From: Syntrophaceae bacterium
Lineage (GTDB): Bacteria > Desulfobacterota > Syntrophia > Syntrophales > Smithellaceae
NCBI GenBank assembly: GCA_016927935.1
Contig: JAFGLS010000190.1
Span: forward strand, 1 to 64,000
Length of the DNA: 64,000 nt
Reading direction: 5' to 3'
The notes under the pieces are model-generated. The model saw only the letters and a program-made list of their open reading frames with translations. It searched no databases and was not told the origin of the DNA. The position numbers were made by a program, and so were the translations under genes. Below are positions 42,882 to 52,108 of this stretch, in pieces (within the stretch, counting starts at the first letter, position 1; the number at the start of each line of letters is the position of its first letter).

Positions 42882-44969
42882 TTAGTTAAATTTGAATACC
42901 TGACGTGAGTCAAATTCTTCTTGTTTGCCTTTATTCCACTGTTTAACCGGTCGCAAATAACCGACCACGCGCGAGTAAACCTCACAATCATCAGCACAAA
43001 CTGGGCATTTTTCCTGCTCACCTTTTATATACCCGTGTGATGGGCATACGCTGAAAGTTGGAGTAAAAGTAATGTAGGGCAAATGATAATTGAAACAAAT
43101 TTTCTGAATCAACCTTTTTACGGATTGAGGATCATCAATACGCTCACCGGCAAATGTATGAAATACCGTACCACCGGTATATTTTACCTGAATTTCATCC
43201 TGTAGATCCAGCGCCTCAAAAACATCATCGGTATAGTTTACCGGCAATTGTGTGGAATTTGTATAATACGGCTCCGCGTTTTTTGACTTGCCATCACTGG
43301 CAGTAACAATGTCTGGGTATTTTTCTTTATCAATCTTGGCCAGACGATATGAAGTTCCCTCTGCAGGTGTTGATTCCAGATTATAATTGTTTCCTGTTTC
43401 CTTCTGAAAATTGATAAGTTTTTTTCTCATAAAATCCAAAACCTGCTTGGTGAATTCCTGTCCTTTTTCCGTGGCAATACTTACTCCCAGCAAATTCAGA
43501 CATGCTTCATTCACTCCGACAAGACCTATAGTAGAAAAATGATTTTTCCAGTATTCATTGAATCGCTCTTTAACACCGCGCAAATAATACTTAGTGTATG
43601 GATAGAGATTTCCATCAGTAAATTTTTCCAGGACTTTTCTTTTCGTTTCCAGACTTTCCTTGGCCAGTTCCATAAGCCTCTCCAGTCTTTGCAGGAAATC
43701 CTTTTGAGACTTGGCCAAATAAGCGATACGAGGCATGTTTATGGTTATAACACCAATGGAACCGGTCAACGGATTTGACCCGAACAAACCACCGCCTCTC
43801 ATCTCCAGTTCACGATTGTCAATACGCAGGCGGCAGCACATGCTGCGGGCATCTTCAGGATTCATGTCGGAATTAATAAAGTTTGAAAAATAAGGAACTC
43901 CATATTTTGCCGTCATCTCCCACAAGTCCTGTATATTGGAATCATCCCAGTCGAAATCTTTGGTTATATTGTACGTCGGAATGGGAAAAGTAAAAACTCT
44001 TCCCTTAGCATCTCCCTCTGCCATAACCTGCAGAAATGCCTTATTGAAGAGATTCATTTCTTCCTGAAATTCCTTATAGGTCTCTTTTTGTGGGTTGCCT
44101 CCTATAATAACGTTTTGGTCAGCGTAATATTTAGGCACGGTCACATCAAGTGTAACATTAGTAAAAGGTGTTTGGAATCCAACTCTTGTCGGAACATTAA
44201 TATTGAAAATGAATTCCTGCAGCGCCTGTTTAATCTCTTTTATACTTAATTTGTCATAACGGATAAACGGAGCAAGCAAAGTATCAAAATTTGAAAACGC
44301 CTGCGCTCCTGCTGCTTCTCCCTGCAAAGTATAAAAGAAATTAACTACCTGACCCAAGGCACTGCGTAAATGATTAGCCGGCTTGCTCTCCACCTTGCCG
44401 GAAACACCCTGAAATCCCTGCAGGAGCAGGTCATACAAATCCCAGCCCACGCAATAAACAGAAAGTAAACTTAGATCGTGAATATGGAAGTCACCGTCAG
44501 TATGGGCTTTATGAATTTCTGGAGAGTAGATTTTATTGAGCCAGTAAACCTTGCTTACTTCCGATGATATGTAATTATTTAAACCCTGCAAGGAATAATC
44601 CATGTTGCTGTTTTCATTTATTTTCCAATCAAGCTTCTTTAAGTACTGATCAACAAGATCAACTTCCATTTTATTGGTAATATCCCTTAAGCGTGCATGC
44701 TGATCCCGATAAATTATGTATGCTTTGGCTGTTCTACGATAAGGTGTAAGCAAAAGAACTTCTTCCACGACATCCTGAATTTCTTCGACTGAAAAAATTT
44801 TGCCATTAAAAAGTTTTTCGGCAAGATTCAAAACTTTTATTGTCAATTTACGTGCTTCTTTTATATCGAAATCGCCTGTGGCAGCACCGGCTTTGGCTAT
44901 AGCATTGGTGATTTTCTCGGCGTTAAATTTAACTGATCTCCCGTCTCTTTTTCTGATTTTTAGATTCAT
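42882..44969 (-). CDS. nrdD: Anaerobic ribonucleoside-triphosphate reductase NrdD
   Basis: The protein begins with an ATP-cone (KIRKRDGRSVKFNAEKI, residues 3-90) and has the glycyl-radical reductase core with SNFINSDMNPEDARSMCCRL near 325 and GVVGVNEACLNLLG-like IGLVGVNEACLNLL near 490. The C-terminal zinc site is CPSHGYIKGEQEKCPVCADDC near 650. The radical glycine is in SRVVGYLRPVKQWN near 672. I place the start at the ATG at 44969 (GGAG 6 bp upstream); a longer frame to 45053 reads into the promoter. It converts NTPs to dNTPs without oxygen. Confidence 0.95.
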   Translation of the reverse strand: MNLKIRKRDGRSVKFNAEKITNAIAKAGAATGDFDIKEARKLTIKVLNLAEKLFNGKIFSVEEIQDVVEEVLLLTPYRRTAKAYIIYRDQHARLRDITNKMEVDLVDQYLKKLDWKINENSNMDYSLQGLNNYISSEVSKVYWLNKIYSPEIHKAHTDGDFHIHDLSLLSVYCVGWDLYDLLLQGFQGVSGKVESKPANHLRSALGQVVNFFYTLQGEAAGAQAFSNFDTLLAPFIRYDKLSIKEIKQALQEFIFNINVPTRVGFQTPFTNVTLDVTVPKYYADQNVIIGGNPQKETYKEFQEEMNLFNKAFLQVMAEGDAKGRVFTFPIPTYNITKDFDWDDSNIQDLWEMTAKYGVPYFSNFINSDMNPEDARSMCCRLRIDNRELEMRGGGLFGSNPLTGSIGVITINMPRIAYLAKSQKDFLQRLERLMELAKESLETKRKVLEKFTDGNLYPYTKYYLRGVKERFNEYWKNHFSTIGLVGVNEACLNLLGVSIATEKGQEFTKQVLDFMRKKLINFQKETGNNYNLESTPAEGTSYRLAKIDKEKYPDIVTASDGKSKNAEPYYTNSTQLPVNYTDDVFEALDLQDEIQVKYTGGTVFHTFAGERIDDPQSVKRLIQKICFNYHLPYITFTPTFSVCPSHGYIKGEQEKCPVCADDCEVYSRVVGYLRPVKQWNKGKQEEFDSRQVFKFN

Positions 44970-45018
44970 AAAACACTCCATTTTTCTGTAGAAAGTAGAT
45001 TCCAAATACTTTCCAAAA

Positions 45019-45034
45019 ATACTATATATTGGGG
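45019..45034 (-). promoter_or_regulatory. NrdR box 1 upstream of nrdD
   Basis: ATACTATATATTGGGG matches the NrdR box consensus (acaCwATATaTwGtgt) at most positions. It lies downstream of the promoter -10, 15 bp from box 2, a spacing of about three helical turns centre to centre that is typical of NrdR operators. Confidence 0.75.
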
Positions 45035-45043
45035 TAGTTTTAA

Positions 45044-45072
45044 ATATTACCACTACATATAGTAATTTTCAA
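45044..45072 (-). promoter_or_regulatory. nrdD sigma-70 promoter with NrdR box 2 between its elements
   Basis: On the minus strand TTGAAA (45072-45067) and TAATAT (45049-45044) are 17 bp apart. The spacer is almost exactly a NrdR box, seen on the plus strand as CCACTACATATAGTAA (45050-45065). Together with box 1 this predicts repression by the ATP/dATP sensor NrdR. The regulator gene itself is not in the window. Confidence 0.8.
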
Positions 45073-45165
45073 GAAAATAATAAAAAATTTTTCAGGAAAT
45101 TATTCTTGTGAAAACTCAAATGGATAGAAACTATTTTTAAAGTATAATATAGCAACAACAATAAA

Positions 45166-47199
45166 CTATAGTTTATTATACTCTGAAAAAATCATGGAAA
45201 AAACAGCACGTCCCTGAGTTGAAGATCTCAGATCAGTGGAATAACCAAACATCGCTTTCAATGGAACTTTAGCTTTGATTTCACTTACTGTTCCTTTCGA
45301 GTTAACGCCTTGAATTAAGCCTTTCCGGGCATTGATGTCACCTATTACATCACCCATAAATTCACTGGGCGTAATAATATCCACCATCATTATAGGCTCA
45401 AGCATAACCGGCTCGGCAAGGTTGCATCCTTCACGAAAAGCTGTTGACGCTGCAATTTTATAACCCTGGGCTGAAGATTCTCCTTCCCGAAAAGAACTGC
45501 CGACAATATTAACTTCCACATCCATTACCGGATAACCATTCAATATTCCGTTCATCATAGATTCTCTGATACCTTCTTCTATCACACCATAATATTCGTC
45601 AGGAATTATGCCTTTTTCCATCTTGTTAATTATTTCATTTCCCAACCCTCGCCTACGTGGAGCCAGTGAAATTCGGACATGACCAAAGTGCTTCTTTTCG
45701 CCCAGCACCTTTTCAAATATTTCTTCCTTTTCAACCTTTTTCTGAATGGTTTCACGATAGACTACTCTTGGTTTGCCGACATTAACATGACAGTTAAACT
45801 CACGAAACAAACGATCAACAATAATTTCCAGATGCAGCTCTCCCATTCCGGAAATTATAGTTTGCGTGGTTTCTTCTTCATATTTCACCCTTAGAGTCGG
45901 ATCTTCTTCTATTAACTTATCCAATGCTACTGTCAGCTTTTCCTGATCAGCGGGCGTTTTAGCCTCAATGGCCTGACTTATCACGGGCTCATAAAACTCT
46001 ATAAGCTCCAGCATAATAGGATTTTCTTCCCTACAAAAAGTATCTCCCGTAGTCGTTGTTTTTAGACCTAACACCGCGACGATATCACCAGCGGAAGCTG
46101 TATCTATTCTCTCCCTTTTATTAGCGTGCATACGTAAAAGGCGGGCAATTTTTTCCCGTTTCTTCTTTATTGAATTATAAATCTCGTCGTTTACCCGCAT
46201 CTTTCCGGAATAAATTCTCAGATAAGTAAGCTTTCGTCCTTCATCCATCATAATCTTAAATGCCAGCGCCGCTAGAGGCTCTTTGTCAGAACTCTGCCTG
46301 ATTTCTTCTTTTTTTGTTATGGGATTAATCCCCTTAACGGGTGGAATATCTTCAGGAGACGGCAGATAATTGATGATAGCATCCAGCACCGGCTGAATAC
46401 CTTTATTGCGCAAAGCCGCGCCGCAGAGCACAGGAACTATTTTCAAAGATATTGTAGTTCTTCTTATAGCTTCCTCTATTTCCGCTAAAGCAATTTCTTC
46501 ACCCTTGAGATATTTATCTGCAAGACTGTCATCAACTTCGGCAAGTGTTTCTATCATCCTTTCGCGTTGTGACGCCATCTGAGCAACAAATTCTTCCGGG
46601 ATATCCTGTCTTGAAATTTCCATTCCGGCTGTTGAATCATCCCAAACAATCATTTTTTTATTAATAAGATCAATTACGCCTCTAAAATTATCTTCACTGC
46701 CCGCGGGTATCTGTATTGCTACGGGAATTGAAGCAAAACGTTTTCCCATTGTTTTTATTACACCGAAAAAATCCGCTCCTACCCTGTCCATTTTATTGAT
46801 AAAAGCTACTTTCGGGACACCGTACTTATCAGCCTGATGCCATACGGTTTCTGATTGCGGTTCAACACCGCCAACCGCGCAAAAAACAACAACCGCGCCA
46901 TCAAGAACTCGCAATGAACGTTCTACTTCAATAGTAAAATCGACATGACCGGGAGTATCAATGATGTGAATATCATGATTACGCCAAGCACAAGTAGTTA
47001 CGGCTGATGTGATGGTGATGCCTCTTTCCTGTTCTTGCGGCATCCAGTCCATAACAGCTTCCCCGTCATGAACTTCTCCCATCTTGTAGGATTTTCCCGT
47101 GTAATAAAGAATTCTTTCCGTAACAGTTGTTTTACCGGCGTCAATATGAGCGACTATACCAATATTGCGAGTGCGAGATATTTTTGATTTTGATGCCAT
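45166..47199 (-). CDS. fusA: Elongation factor G
   Basis: The 677-residue GTPase has the canonical EF-G G domain: [20 protein letters not shown] with the P-loop at residues 17-25, [12 protein letters not shown] near 55, [18 protein letters not shown] near 78, and [11 protein letters not shown] near 132. It then has domains II-V with [11 protein letters not shown] and [14 protein letters not shown]. It drives tRNA-mRNA translocation. It is not next to rpsL-rpsG-tuf here, so it may be a second EF-G copy beside one in the str operon. The EF-G-like protein at 1336 is a more divergent paralogue. Confidence 0.93.
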   Translation of the reverse strand: MASKSKISRTRNIGIVAHIDAGKTTVTERILYYTGKSYKMGEVHDGEAVMDWMPQEQERGITITSAVTTCAWRNHDIHIIDTPGHVDFTIEVERSLRVLDGAVVVFCAVGGVEPQSETVWHQADKYGVPKVAFINKMDRVGADFFGVIKTMGKRFASIPVAIQIPAGSEDNFRGVIDLINKKMIVWDDSTAGMEISRQDIPEEFVAQMASQRERMIETLAEVDDSLADKYLKGEEIALAEIEEAIRRTTISLKIVPVLCGAALRNKGIQPVLDAIINYLPSPEDIPPVKGINPITKKEEIRQSSDKEPLAALAFKIMMDEGRKLTYLRIYSGKMRVNDEIYNSIKKKREKIARLLRMHANKRERIDTASAGDIVAVLGLKTTTTGDTFCREENPIMLELIEFYEPVISQAIEAKTPADQEKLTVALDKLIEEDPTLRVKYEEETTQTIISGMGELHLEIIVDRLFREFNCHVNVGKPRVVYRETIQKKVEKEEIFEKVLGEKKHFGHVRISLAPRRRGLGNEIINKMEKGIIPDEYYGVIEEGIRESMMNGILNGYPVMDVEVNIVGSSFREGESSAQGYKIAASTAFREGCNLAEPVMLEPIMMVDIITPSEFMGDVIGDINARKGLIQGVNSKGTVSEIKAKVPLKAMFGYSTDLRSSTQGRAVFSMIFSEYNKL

Positions 47200-47215
47200 A
47201 AGAAAATTTATTAAT

Positions 47216-47827
47216 CTATTTTTCAGGAATGATAAGTTCCAAATCAGGAGAAAAAGCTCTACGAGTAGAAATATGACCTTTTATTGAGGAAAGATCTTTG
47301 CCTTCAATTAAAATTTTTACTTTTTTTATGCTGGGAATATTTTGAGTTATAGAATTTGTTAACGAATATATCGTTGCCATTTCTGAAGTTGAACTACCCT
47401 GATAAGCTTTGGTAAGGTTTTTACTGAAACTTACCAATAAAGTCCCATCATCTTTTATCTTTGTTTCCCGGACATTAACACCCTCAGGAAATGTATTAAT
47501 CAATCCGGTTTTAGAACCATCAAGTAACGCTTTAACAATTTCTTTAGCTTGCAGAGCGACATCACTTTCTTTAGTAACATAGCGTTTTTCAGGTTTCAAA
47601 AAACGTTCCTGTTGATCAGAGAAATAAATTTTAACTATTTGCTTCTCTTTCTTTTTCATAGCATCTACGTCAACAGGAGGGAAAAGAGCGCTAAATAAGG
47701 TAACAAAAAAAATAGCCAGAAGAACAAATCCCCCGCCGAGAATAAGTGACAGGTAAAATATTCTTGTTGATTTCTTTATTTTCTTTTCTTTTATATTTTC
47801 GGACCTAAGCTGCTTCTTGGTCGTCAT
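47216..47827 (-). CDS. GerMN-domain membrane protein
   Basis: The 203-residue protein has a basic cytoplasmic tail, one transmembrane helix (about residues 26-48), and a GerMN domain (residues 65-195) with [26 protein letters not shown] and [22 protein letters not shown]. GerMN domains were first seen in a spore germination/sporulation protein but occur widely in non-spore-formers, where the role is unknown. A GAGGAG site precedes the ATG. It is followed 17 bp later by fusA and may be cotranscribed. Confidence 0.8.
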   Translation of the reverse strand: MTTKKQLRSENIKEKKIKKSTRIFYLSLILGGGFVLLAIFFVTLFSALFPPVDVDAMKKKEKQIVKIYFSDQQERFLKPEKRYVTKESDVALQAKEIVKALLDGSKTGLINTFPEGVNVRETKIKDDGTLLVSFSKNLTKAYQGSSTSEMATIYSLTNSITQNIPSIKKVKILIEGKDLSSIKGHISTRRAFSPDLELIIPEK

Positions 47828-47933
47828 AAAAAATTAAACTCCTCTTCAAAAAACTTCGACAATTTATGGTATTTTATATTAACTGTCAAGGAGAACAAAG
47901 CTAGTGAAACAAGCAAAACTATAGTGAAGTGTA

Positions 47934-48375
47934 AGTCGTAGTGAGACTCTCTGAAAACGAGCGTAGCGAAATTTGAAGAGTAAGTCGAACTATCCAATAA
48001 CTAAAGGTTATTGGGAATTATCCCGCCACCTTCAAGTGGCAGGAAAGAACTTCGTCCCGATTCATCGCGGGACTTGCTCTCAGATTCTTATTCATTATCC
48101 CACTTCGCTTCGCTTCGGGGATAGTTTCCAATCCCGATTCATCGGGATTGGATAATTCGACCATCAAGTTTCAGTGCACTTTGTTTCTGAAACTTGGGTC
48201 TCATTACGTTCTACAAATTTCAATGCGCTATACTTTTGAATAAGGTGTCATTATCCCACGGCGCTAAGCGCCTTAAAATCCGTAATGTGCTCATTATCCC
48301 GCTACGCTTCGCTTCGGGGATAATTCCACTTGCGCTTCGAGCTTCGTTTCTCTCGCTCTCTGCGAGTGTCATTAG
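47934..48375. repeat. Composite intergenic repeat block, copy 11
   Basis: This is the longest block (about 440 bp). It begins GTAGTGAGACTCTCTG, then has CCAATAACTAAAGGTTATTGG, CCCGCCACCTTCAAGTGGCAGG, TCCCGATTCATCGCGGGA, CCAATCCCGATTCATCGGGATTGG (48128-48151), the AAGTTTCAG...CTGAAACTTGGGTCTCATTA module, two ATTATCCC...GGGGATAATTC hairpins, and a final GCGAGTGTCATTA. The last bases overlap the rubrerythrin stop codon (48372-48374). No gene lies in 47828-48371. Confidence 0.85.
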
Positions 48376-48950
48376 TAATTCTCGGCTAAAACTTCATAAT
48401 AAGCCTGTGGATGTTTGCATGCTGGACACTCTTTTGGTGCCTCTTCTCCCTCGTAAACATAGCCGCAATTCAGACAATGCCATTTGACTGATTTTTTCTT
48501 TTTGAAGACTTCAGCATTGGCAATATTCGCCGCTAGTCTTCGGTATCTGTTTTCATGAAATTTTTCCACTTTAGCTATTTCTTCAAAGGAACGCGCTATC
48601 TCTGGAAATCCTTCCTTCTCGGCAACTTTGGCTGCATCCGCATACAATTTTGTCCATTCCATATTTTCACCTGCTGCTGCCGCCTCTAAATTGCTTTTCG
48701 TATCTCCTATTACACCTGCAGGATATGATGCGACAATCTCGACTTCTCCACCTTCAAGATATTTGAAAAAAACTTTCGCATGTTCCTTTTCATTATCCGC
48801 AGTTTCCAAAAATATCCGTGAAATCTGCTCATATCCCTCTTTTTTTGCTGCGCTTGCAAAAAATGTATAACGATTTTTTGCCTGAGATTCACCGGCAAAA
48901 GATGCCAACAAATTCTTCTCTGTTTTTGTTCCTTTAATTGACTTAGCCAT
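48372..48950 (-). CDS. Rubrerythrin
   Basis: The 192-residue protein has an N-terminal ferritin-like diiron domain ([20 protein letters not shown] near residue 12, then [20 protein letters not shown] near 48 and [17 protein letters not shown] near 125). It ends with a rubredoxin-like Fe(Cys)4 domain ([16 protein letters not shown] near 160 and [11 protein letters not shown]). Rubrerythrins reduce hydrogen peroxide in anaerobes. AAAGGAG precedes the ATG. Its stop overlaps the end of a long repeat. Confidence 0.96.
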   Translation of the reverse strand: MAKSIKGTKTEKNLLASFAGESQAKNRYTFFASAAKKEGYEQISRIFLETADNEKEHAKVFFKYLEGGEVEIVASYPAGVIGDTKSNLEAAAAGENMEWTKLYADAAKVAEKEGFPEIARSFEEIAKVEKFHENRYRRLAANIANAEVFKKKKSVKWHCLNCGYVYEGEEAPKECPACKHPQAYYEVLAENY

Positions 48951-49160
48951 TTTTTATCTCCTTTTTAAATATATTTTTTAAACATAATAAGTATTATTAT
49001 CGATTTATCAATGGTTACTGATTAATTTTTTAAGTAAATTTATAAACTGTTAAAAGATTAATTTTAAATTATTCAAAAATAATTTATATTCAATACATAA
49101 AAAAAGTAATCTAAAGCTTTTAAGCTGTCAAATCTTTCAACCAAATCAGGAGATTATTTT

Positions 49161-49346
49161 ATGGTTACTGTTATGCCGGAATCAGAACGCGTACAAAAAG
49201 CAATAAAATGGATATCAGCAAATTTAGAAGAAGATGGTCAACCTTTACCTAAACTTATTGAAAAAGCGGTTTTTAAATTCGATCTATCACCTAAAGATAC
49301 GGAATTTTTAACTAATTTTTTTCAGGAAAGTCATTCTAGTAAATAG
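49161..49346 (+). CDS. Conserved-looking small protein of unknown function
   Basis: The 61-residue frame begins MVTVMPESERVQKAIKWISA and is mostly helical, with no transmembrane segment or cysteine. AGGAG (spaced for translation) precedes the ATG, and a clean terminator follows at 49379-49425, so it looks like a real single-gene unit. I recall similar small proteins in other deltaproteobacteria but no function. It is divergent from rubrerythrin, with a 210-bp AT-rich gap between. Confidence 0.7.
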   Translation: MVTVMPESERVQKAIKWISANLEEDGQPLPKLIEKAVFKFDLSPKDTEFLTNFFQESHSSK

Positions 49347-49378
49347 GCCGAATTCTTATCCGATTAATGAAATAATTA

Positions 49379-49425
49379 AGCCCGAGCAATTATCAAATTG
49401 TAATTGTTCGGGCTCGTTTTCTTTA
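49379..49425 (+). terminator. Intrinsic terminator after the small protein gene
   Basis: AGCCCGA-CAATTA and TAATTG-CGGGCT form a stem with two single bulges and a short AT loop, then CGTTTTCTTT follows. It is on the plus strand about 33 bp after the stop codon. Confidence 0.8.
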
Positions 49426-49437
49426 AAAGAAGATGCG

Positions 49438-49581
49438 CCCCTCGCCTTTGGTGGGATAATCCCGCGTCGCTTCGCTCCTGGAAAACCTTAATGTGCTCAT
49501 TATCCCCATTCGCTTCGCTTCGGGGATAGTTCGTTCAACAAATTCCAGTACGCTACACTTCTGAAATTTGGAACTCACTAT
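49438..49581. repeat. Intergenic palindromic repeat, copy 12
   Basis: It holds CCTCGCCTTTGGTGGGATAATCCC, GCTCATTATCCCCATTCGCT with CTTCGGGGATAG, and AAATTCCAGTACGC...TCTGAAATTTGGAACTCACTA. The final CACTA overlaps the stop codon of mscL (49578-49580), read as TAGTGAG on the minus strand. Confidence 0.8.
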
Positions 49582-49982
49582 TTTCTCAGCAATTCTCTTA
49601 TCTCCGTAAGTAACTCCTGATCTTTAGTCAAAAGTGGCGGTACCGCAGATTCTTCATGTTTATTTCTCATCATTATGCCGAGAAATTTAACAATAAAGAA
49701 ATAAAGAGCTAGGGCAATAATTAAAAAATTAACTATTTCTCCAATAAACAATCCATAGGGGATTTCTTTTCCGTTTACTATCCATTTCCATGCGAGATAA
49801 CCTTGTTCCCCGGGTATTATAAGACTTATGAGAGGCATAATAATATGCTTCACCAAGGAATCAACAATCTTGCCAAAGGCCACTCCAATAATAACACCAA
49901 TGGCAAGATCAACAAAATTACCTTTTAAAGCGAAATTTTTAAACTCTTTCAGTATTGCTGATACTTTCTTCTGAGCTTCCAT
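49578..49982 (-). CDS. mscL: Large-conductance mechanosensitive channel MscL
   Basis: The 134-residue protein has the MscL N-terminal amphipathic helix and first transmembrane helix (FKNFALKGNFVDLAIGVIIG, then AFGKIVDSLVKHIIMPLIS), a periplasmic loop, the second helix (IGEIVNFLIIALALYFFIV near 80) and a C-terminal helix ending ELLTEIRELL. It opens under membrane tension to relieve osmotic shock. A GGGGGG site precedes the ATG. The TAG stop lies in the first bases of a repeat, as for the FmdB-like gene. Confidence 0.96.
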   Translation of the reverse strand: MEAQKKVSAILKEFKNFALKGNFVDLAIGVIIGVAFGKIVDSLVKHIIMPLISLIIPGEQGYLAWKWIVNGKEIPYGLFIGEIVNFLIIALALYFFIVKFLGIMMRNKHEESAVPPLLTKDQELLTEIRELLRK

Positions 49983-50116
49983 TTTCCCCCCTTTCCCTGC
50001 TTATTTTATTGCTCAATTTTGGTCATCTTTTTATAAATTTAAAAACTGATTGATGGAACCAAATGCTTAAAAAAAAATAAGAGCAGTAAACGTAAAAACT
50101 CTTTTACATCATAAAG

Positions 50117-50692
50117 CTATCGGCTATTCCCGTTTATCCACCATGATCCCTTTTCTTTAAACCACCATTGTGAGGAATCCGTGTTTATAATTCTTTCAGC
50201 AAGCTTTTTCCCATTATCAGTAGTCAATCTCTGCAAAGCAAAATTTATCCATTCCTCCGAATATTTATTTCCCAAATCACCGCATTCTTTTAATTTTAGT
50301 ATAAGAGAAATCTGGTCGGCATCACGGGCAATCAATGATTCCTTTGTTTTCTTGCGATTAAATTCTTTAATTACTTCTCTTATATCGTTGCCGAAAAACA
50401 AACTTTCAGTTAATTCCGAAACCGCTTTTTCTTCATCAACATTAACATATTTTTTGTTAACATAATTCATATCACCTGTTCGTGCTTCAGGCAAATCATG
50501 AAGAACACACATTTTCAGCACACGCAGTTCATCGACAGATTCATCCATTTTACAAAGAGTGTACCCCACAAAGACCGTGCGCAGGATATGTTCAGCAACC
50601 GATTCCTCGCCACTTCCCAGAAACTGATAGCCGCTGCGTGGCGTTTTGCTGAGCATTCCCACTTCAAATAAAAAATTAGCTATACTGTCCAT
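50117..50692 (-). CDS. HD-domain phosphohydrolase (YfbR/5'-nucleotidase-like)
   Basis: The 191-residue protein has an HD domain: the metal His in SVAEHILRTVFVGYTL near residue 34, the HD pair in CVLHDLPEARTGDM near 70, and a later RDADQISLILKL near 124. The EARTGD pattern matches the HDc proteins related to YfbR dNMP 5'-nucleotidase. The substrate is probably a nucleotide but cannot be told. The gene follows a small coiled-coil gene by one base, and AAGGAG precedes its ATG. Confidence 0.85.
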   Translation of the reverse strand: MDSIANFLFEVGMLSKTPRSGYQFLGSGEESVAEHILRTVFVGYTLCKMDESVDELRVLKMCVLHDLPEARTGDMNYVNKKYVNVDEEKAVSELTESLFFGNDIREVIKEFNRKKTKESLIARDADQISLILKLKECGDLGNKYSEEWINFALQRLTTDNGKKLAERIINTDSSQWWFKEKGSWWINGNSR

Positions 50693-50693
50693 A

Positions 50694-50903
50694 TTACTCC
50701 TTTTTCAATATTCTTATTCGATTATTCATCATTTCTGATATTTTTGTTATTTGTGTTTGAACTGAAGCAACACTATCTTGTCTCATAGAAATAACTTTAT
50801 CCAATTGTGCTTTCCAGTGTTCCAAAAAAGCAATTTCATTTTCTCTAATCTTTTTCTCAAAACGATCCTGATATTCTTTCAAAAATACGTCTGCTGAATT
50901 CAT
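50694..50903 (-). CDS. Small coiled-coil protein of unknown function
   Basis: The 69-residue protein is almost fully helical and charged: VFLKEYQDRFEKKIRENEIA, then a stretch with heptad-like hydrophobics (VISMRQDSVASVQTQITKIS). A GGTGGAG site precedes the ATG. Its stop is one base before the HD phosphohydrolase start, so they are coupled. I do not recognise the family; a small regulator or partner of the HD protein is possible. Confidence 0.68.
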   Translation of the reverse strand: MNSADVFLKEYQDRFEKKIRENEIAFLEHWKAQLDKVISMRQDSVASVQTQITKISEMMNNRIRILKKE

Positions 50904-50991
50904 CTCTCCACCTTTATTTTCATTTTTTATTTACTGTAATAATTATCTTATTGCTATTTATCTTGCAATAATGAATTTTATAAATCATGAT

Positions 50992-51020
50992 TTGACACCG
51001 TTCAGCAAATACTATAAACA
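50992..51020 (+). promoter_or_regulatory. Predicted promoter of the DUF1385 gene
   Basis: A perfect TTGACA (50992-50997) precedes TATAAA at 15 bp or TAAACA at 17 bp, about 30 bp before the ATG. Downstream, AAGGAAAATCCTT (51038-51050) could fold and hide the ribosome site. Confidence 0.5.
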
Positions 51021-51050
51021 AACACAAAAAAATCAATAAGGAAAATCCTT

Positions 51051-51920
51051 ATGCAGTCAAAACCCAAACTTGACGATATAGCCGGTGGACAGGCAATTCT
51101 TGAAGGCGTGATGATGCGTCACGGCAATAAAATTGCTGCGGCTGTGAGAAACCCGGACAAAGAAATTGTTTTTCAGGAACGTGATTACGTTCCGCTGACC
51201 AAACGTTATAAAATACTTGGATGGCTGTTCATTAGGGGAACAATAATTTTATTTGAAATGATGATTATAGGATTTCAATGTCTGATGTTTTCCGCCGATG
51301 TTGCTTTATCGAAAGAAGAAAAAAAGCCTAAGGGATGGGAAATGTATCTTTCTATTTTTATAAGCTTTTCCATAGCAATTCTTTTCTTCATTGTTGTGCC
51401 GGCTTTTTTCTTTACAAAAATTAAATTCTACATAAATAACCTTCTTATATTAAATATTCTGGAAGGTTGTATACGGCTCGGAATATTTCTTTGTTTTTTG
51501 GCGGCAACACTATTAATCAAAGACATGAAACGTATTTATATGTATCATGGTGCCGAGCATAAAACCGTTTTTGCCTGGGAAAACGGACAGGAATTGACTG
51601 TTGAAAATGTTAAAAAATTTTCCACTCGTCACCCCAGATGCGGCACGAGTTTTATTCTTTTTGTGATGATTATTTCCATATTAATCTTTTCTTTATTAGG
51701 ACGTCCGGATTTTCTGCACAGGGTGATATACAAAATCATGCTTCTTCCTGTTGTCGCAGGCATTTCCTATGAAGCCATTCGTTTTACCGGCAGATACACC
51801 CATTTTAAGCCGGTGCAAATGCTCAGCTGGCCGGGATTAATGCTGCAAAAAATAACAACCAGGGAACCTGATGAAGATCAAATTGAAGTAGCTATTGCAG
51901 CAATGAAAAAAGTAATTTGA
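51051..51920 (+). CDS. DUF1385 family integral membrane protein
   Basis: The 289-residue protein has the family start IAGGQAILEGVMMRHGNKIA, then about four to five transmembrane helices (residues ~62-82, 98-122, 135-155, 195-215, 225-243) and the conserved MYHGAEHKTVFAWENGQELT near 165 with RHPRCGTSF near 190. DUF1385 proteins are widespread in Gram-positives and deltaproteobacteria with unknown biochemistry; the invariant His/Glu suggests an enzyme or metal site. Its ribosome site AAGGA is part of a hairpin next to the start codon. It is a single gene. Confidence 0.9.
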   Translation: MQSKPKLDDIAGGQAILEGVMMRHGNKIAAAVRNPDKEIVFQERDYVPLTKRYKILGWLFIRGTIILFEMMIIGFQCLMFSADVALSKEEKKPKGWEMYLSIFISFSIAILFFIVVPAFFFTKIKFYINNLLILNILEGCIRLGIFLCFLAATLLIKDMKRIYMYHGAEHKTVFAWENGQELTVENVKKFSTRHPRCGTSFILFVMIISILIFSLLGRPDFLHRVIYKIMLLPVVAGISYEAIRFTGRYTHFKPVQMLSWPGLMLQKITTREPDEDQIEVAIAAMKKVI

Positions 51921-52006
51921 TTTTATTTATTTCATTCCCCATATTTTTCCCCTTATAATTGGTCTTCAATCAATAACCATATTTTTGTAGTCTTAATTAT
52001 TTTACT

Positions 52007-52034
52007 ATCCTCCATATAAGATCCTCCATATAAG
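52007..52034. repeat. 14-bp tandem duplication upstream of the LysM gene
   Basis: ATCCTCCATATAAG occurs twice head to tail (52007-52020 and 52021-52034), immediately upstream of the predicted promoter. Confidence 0.7.
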
Positions 52035-52037
52035 ATG

Positions 52038-52066
52038 TTGACTTTTCTTGTTAATTAAAGTATTTA
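52038..52066 (+). promoter_or_regulatory. Predicted sigma-70 promoter of the LysM gene
   Basis: TTGACT (52038-52043) and TATTTA (52061-52066) are 17 bp apart, about 45 bp before the ATG. Confidence 0.5.
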
Positions 52067-52108
52067 TAAAAAAAGTTTTATCATATTCTAACCAGGGGGA
52101 ATTTTATA

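Noticed and set aside
47934-48375. CRISPR-like array
   Set aside because: The palindromes differ in size and order, have no constant spacer length, and no cas genes are present.
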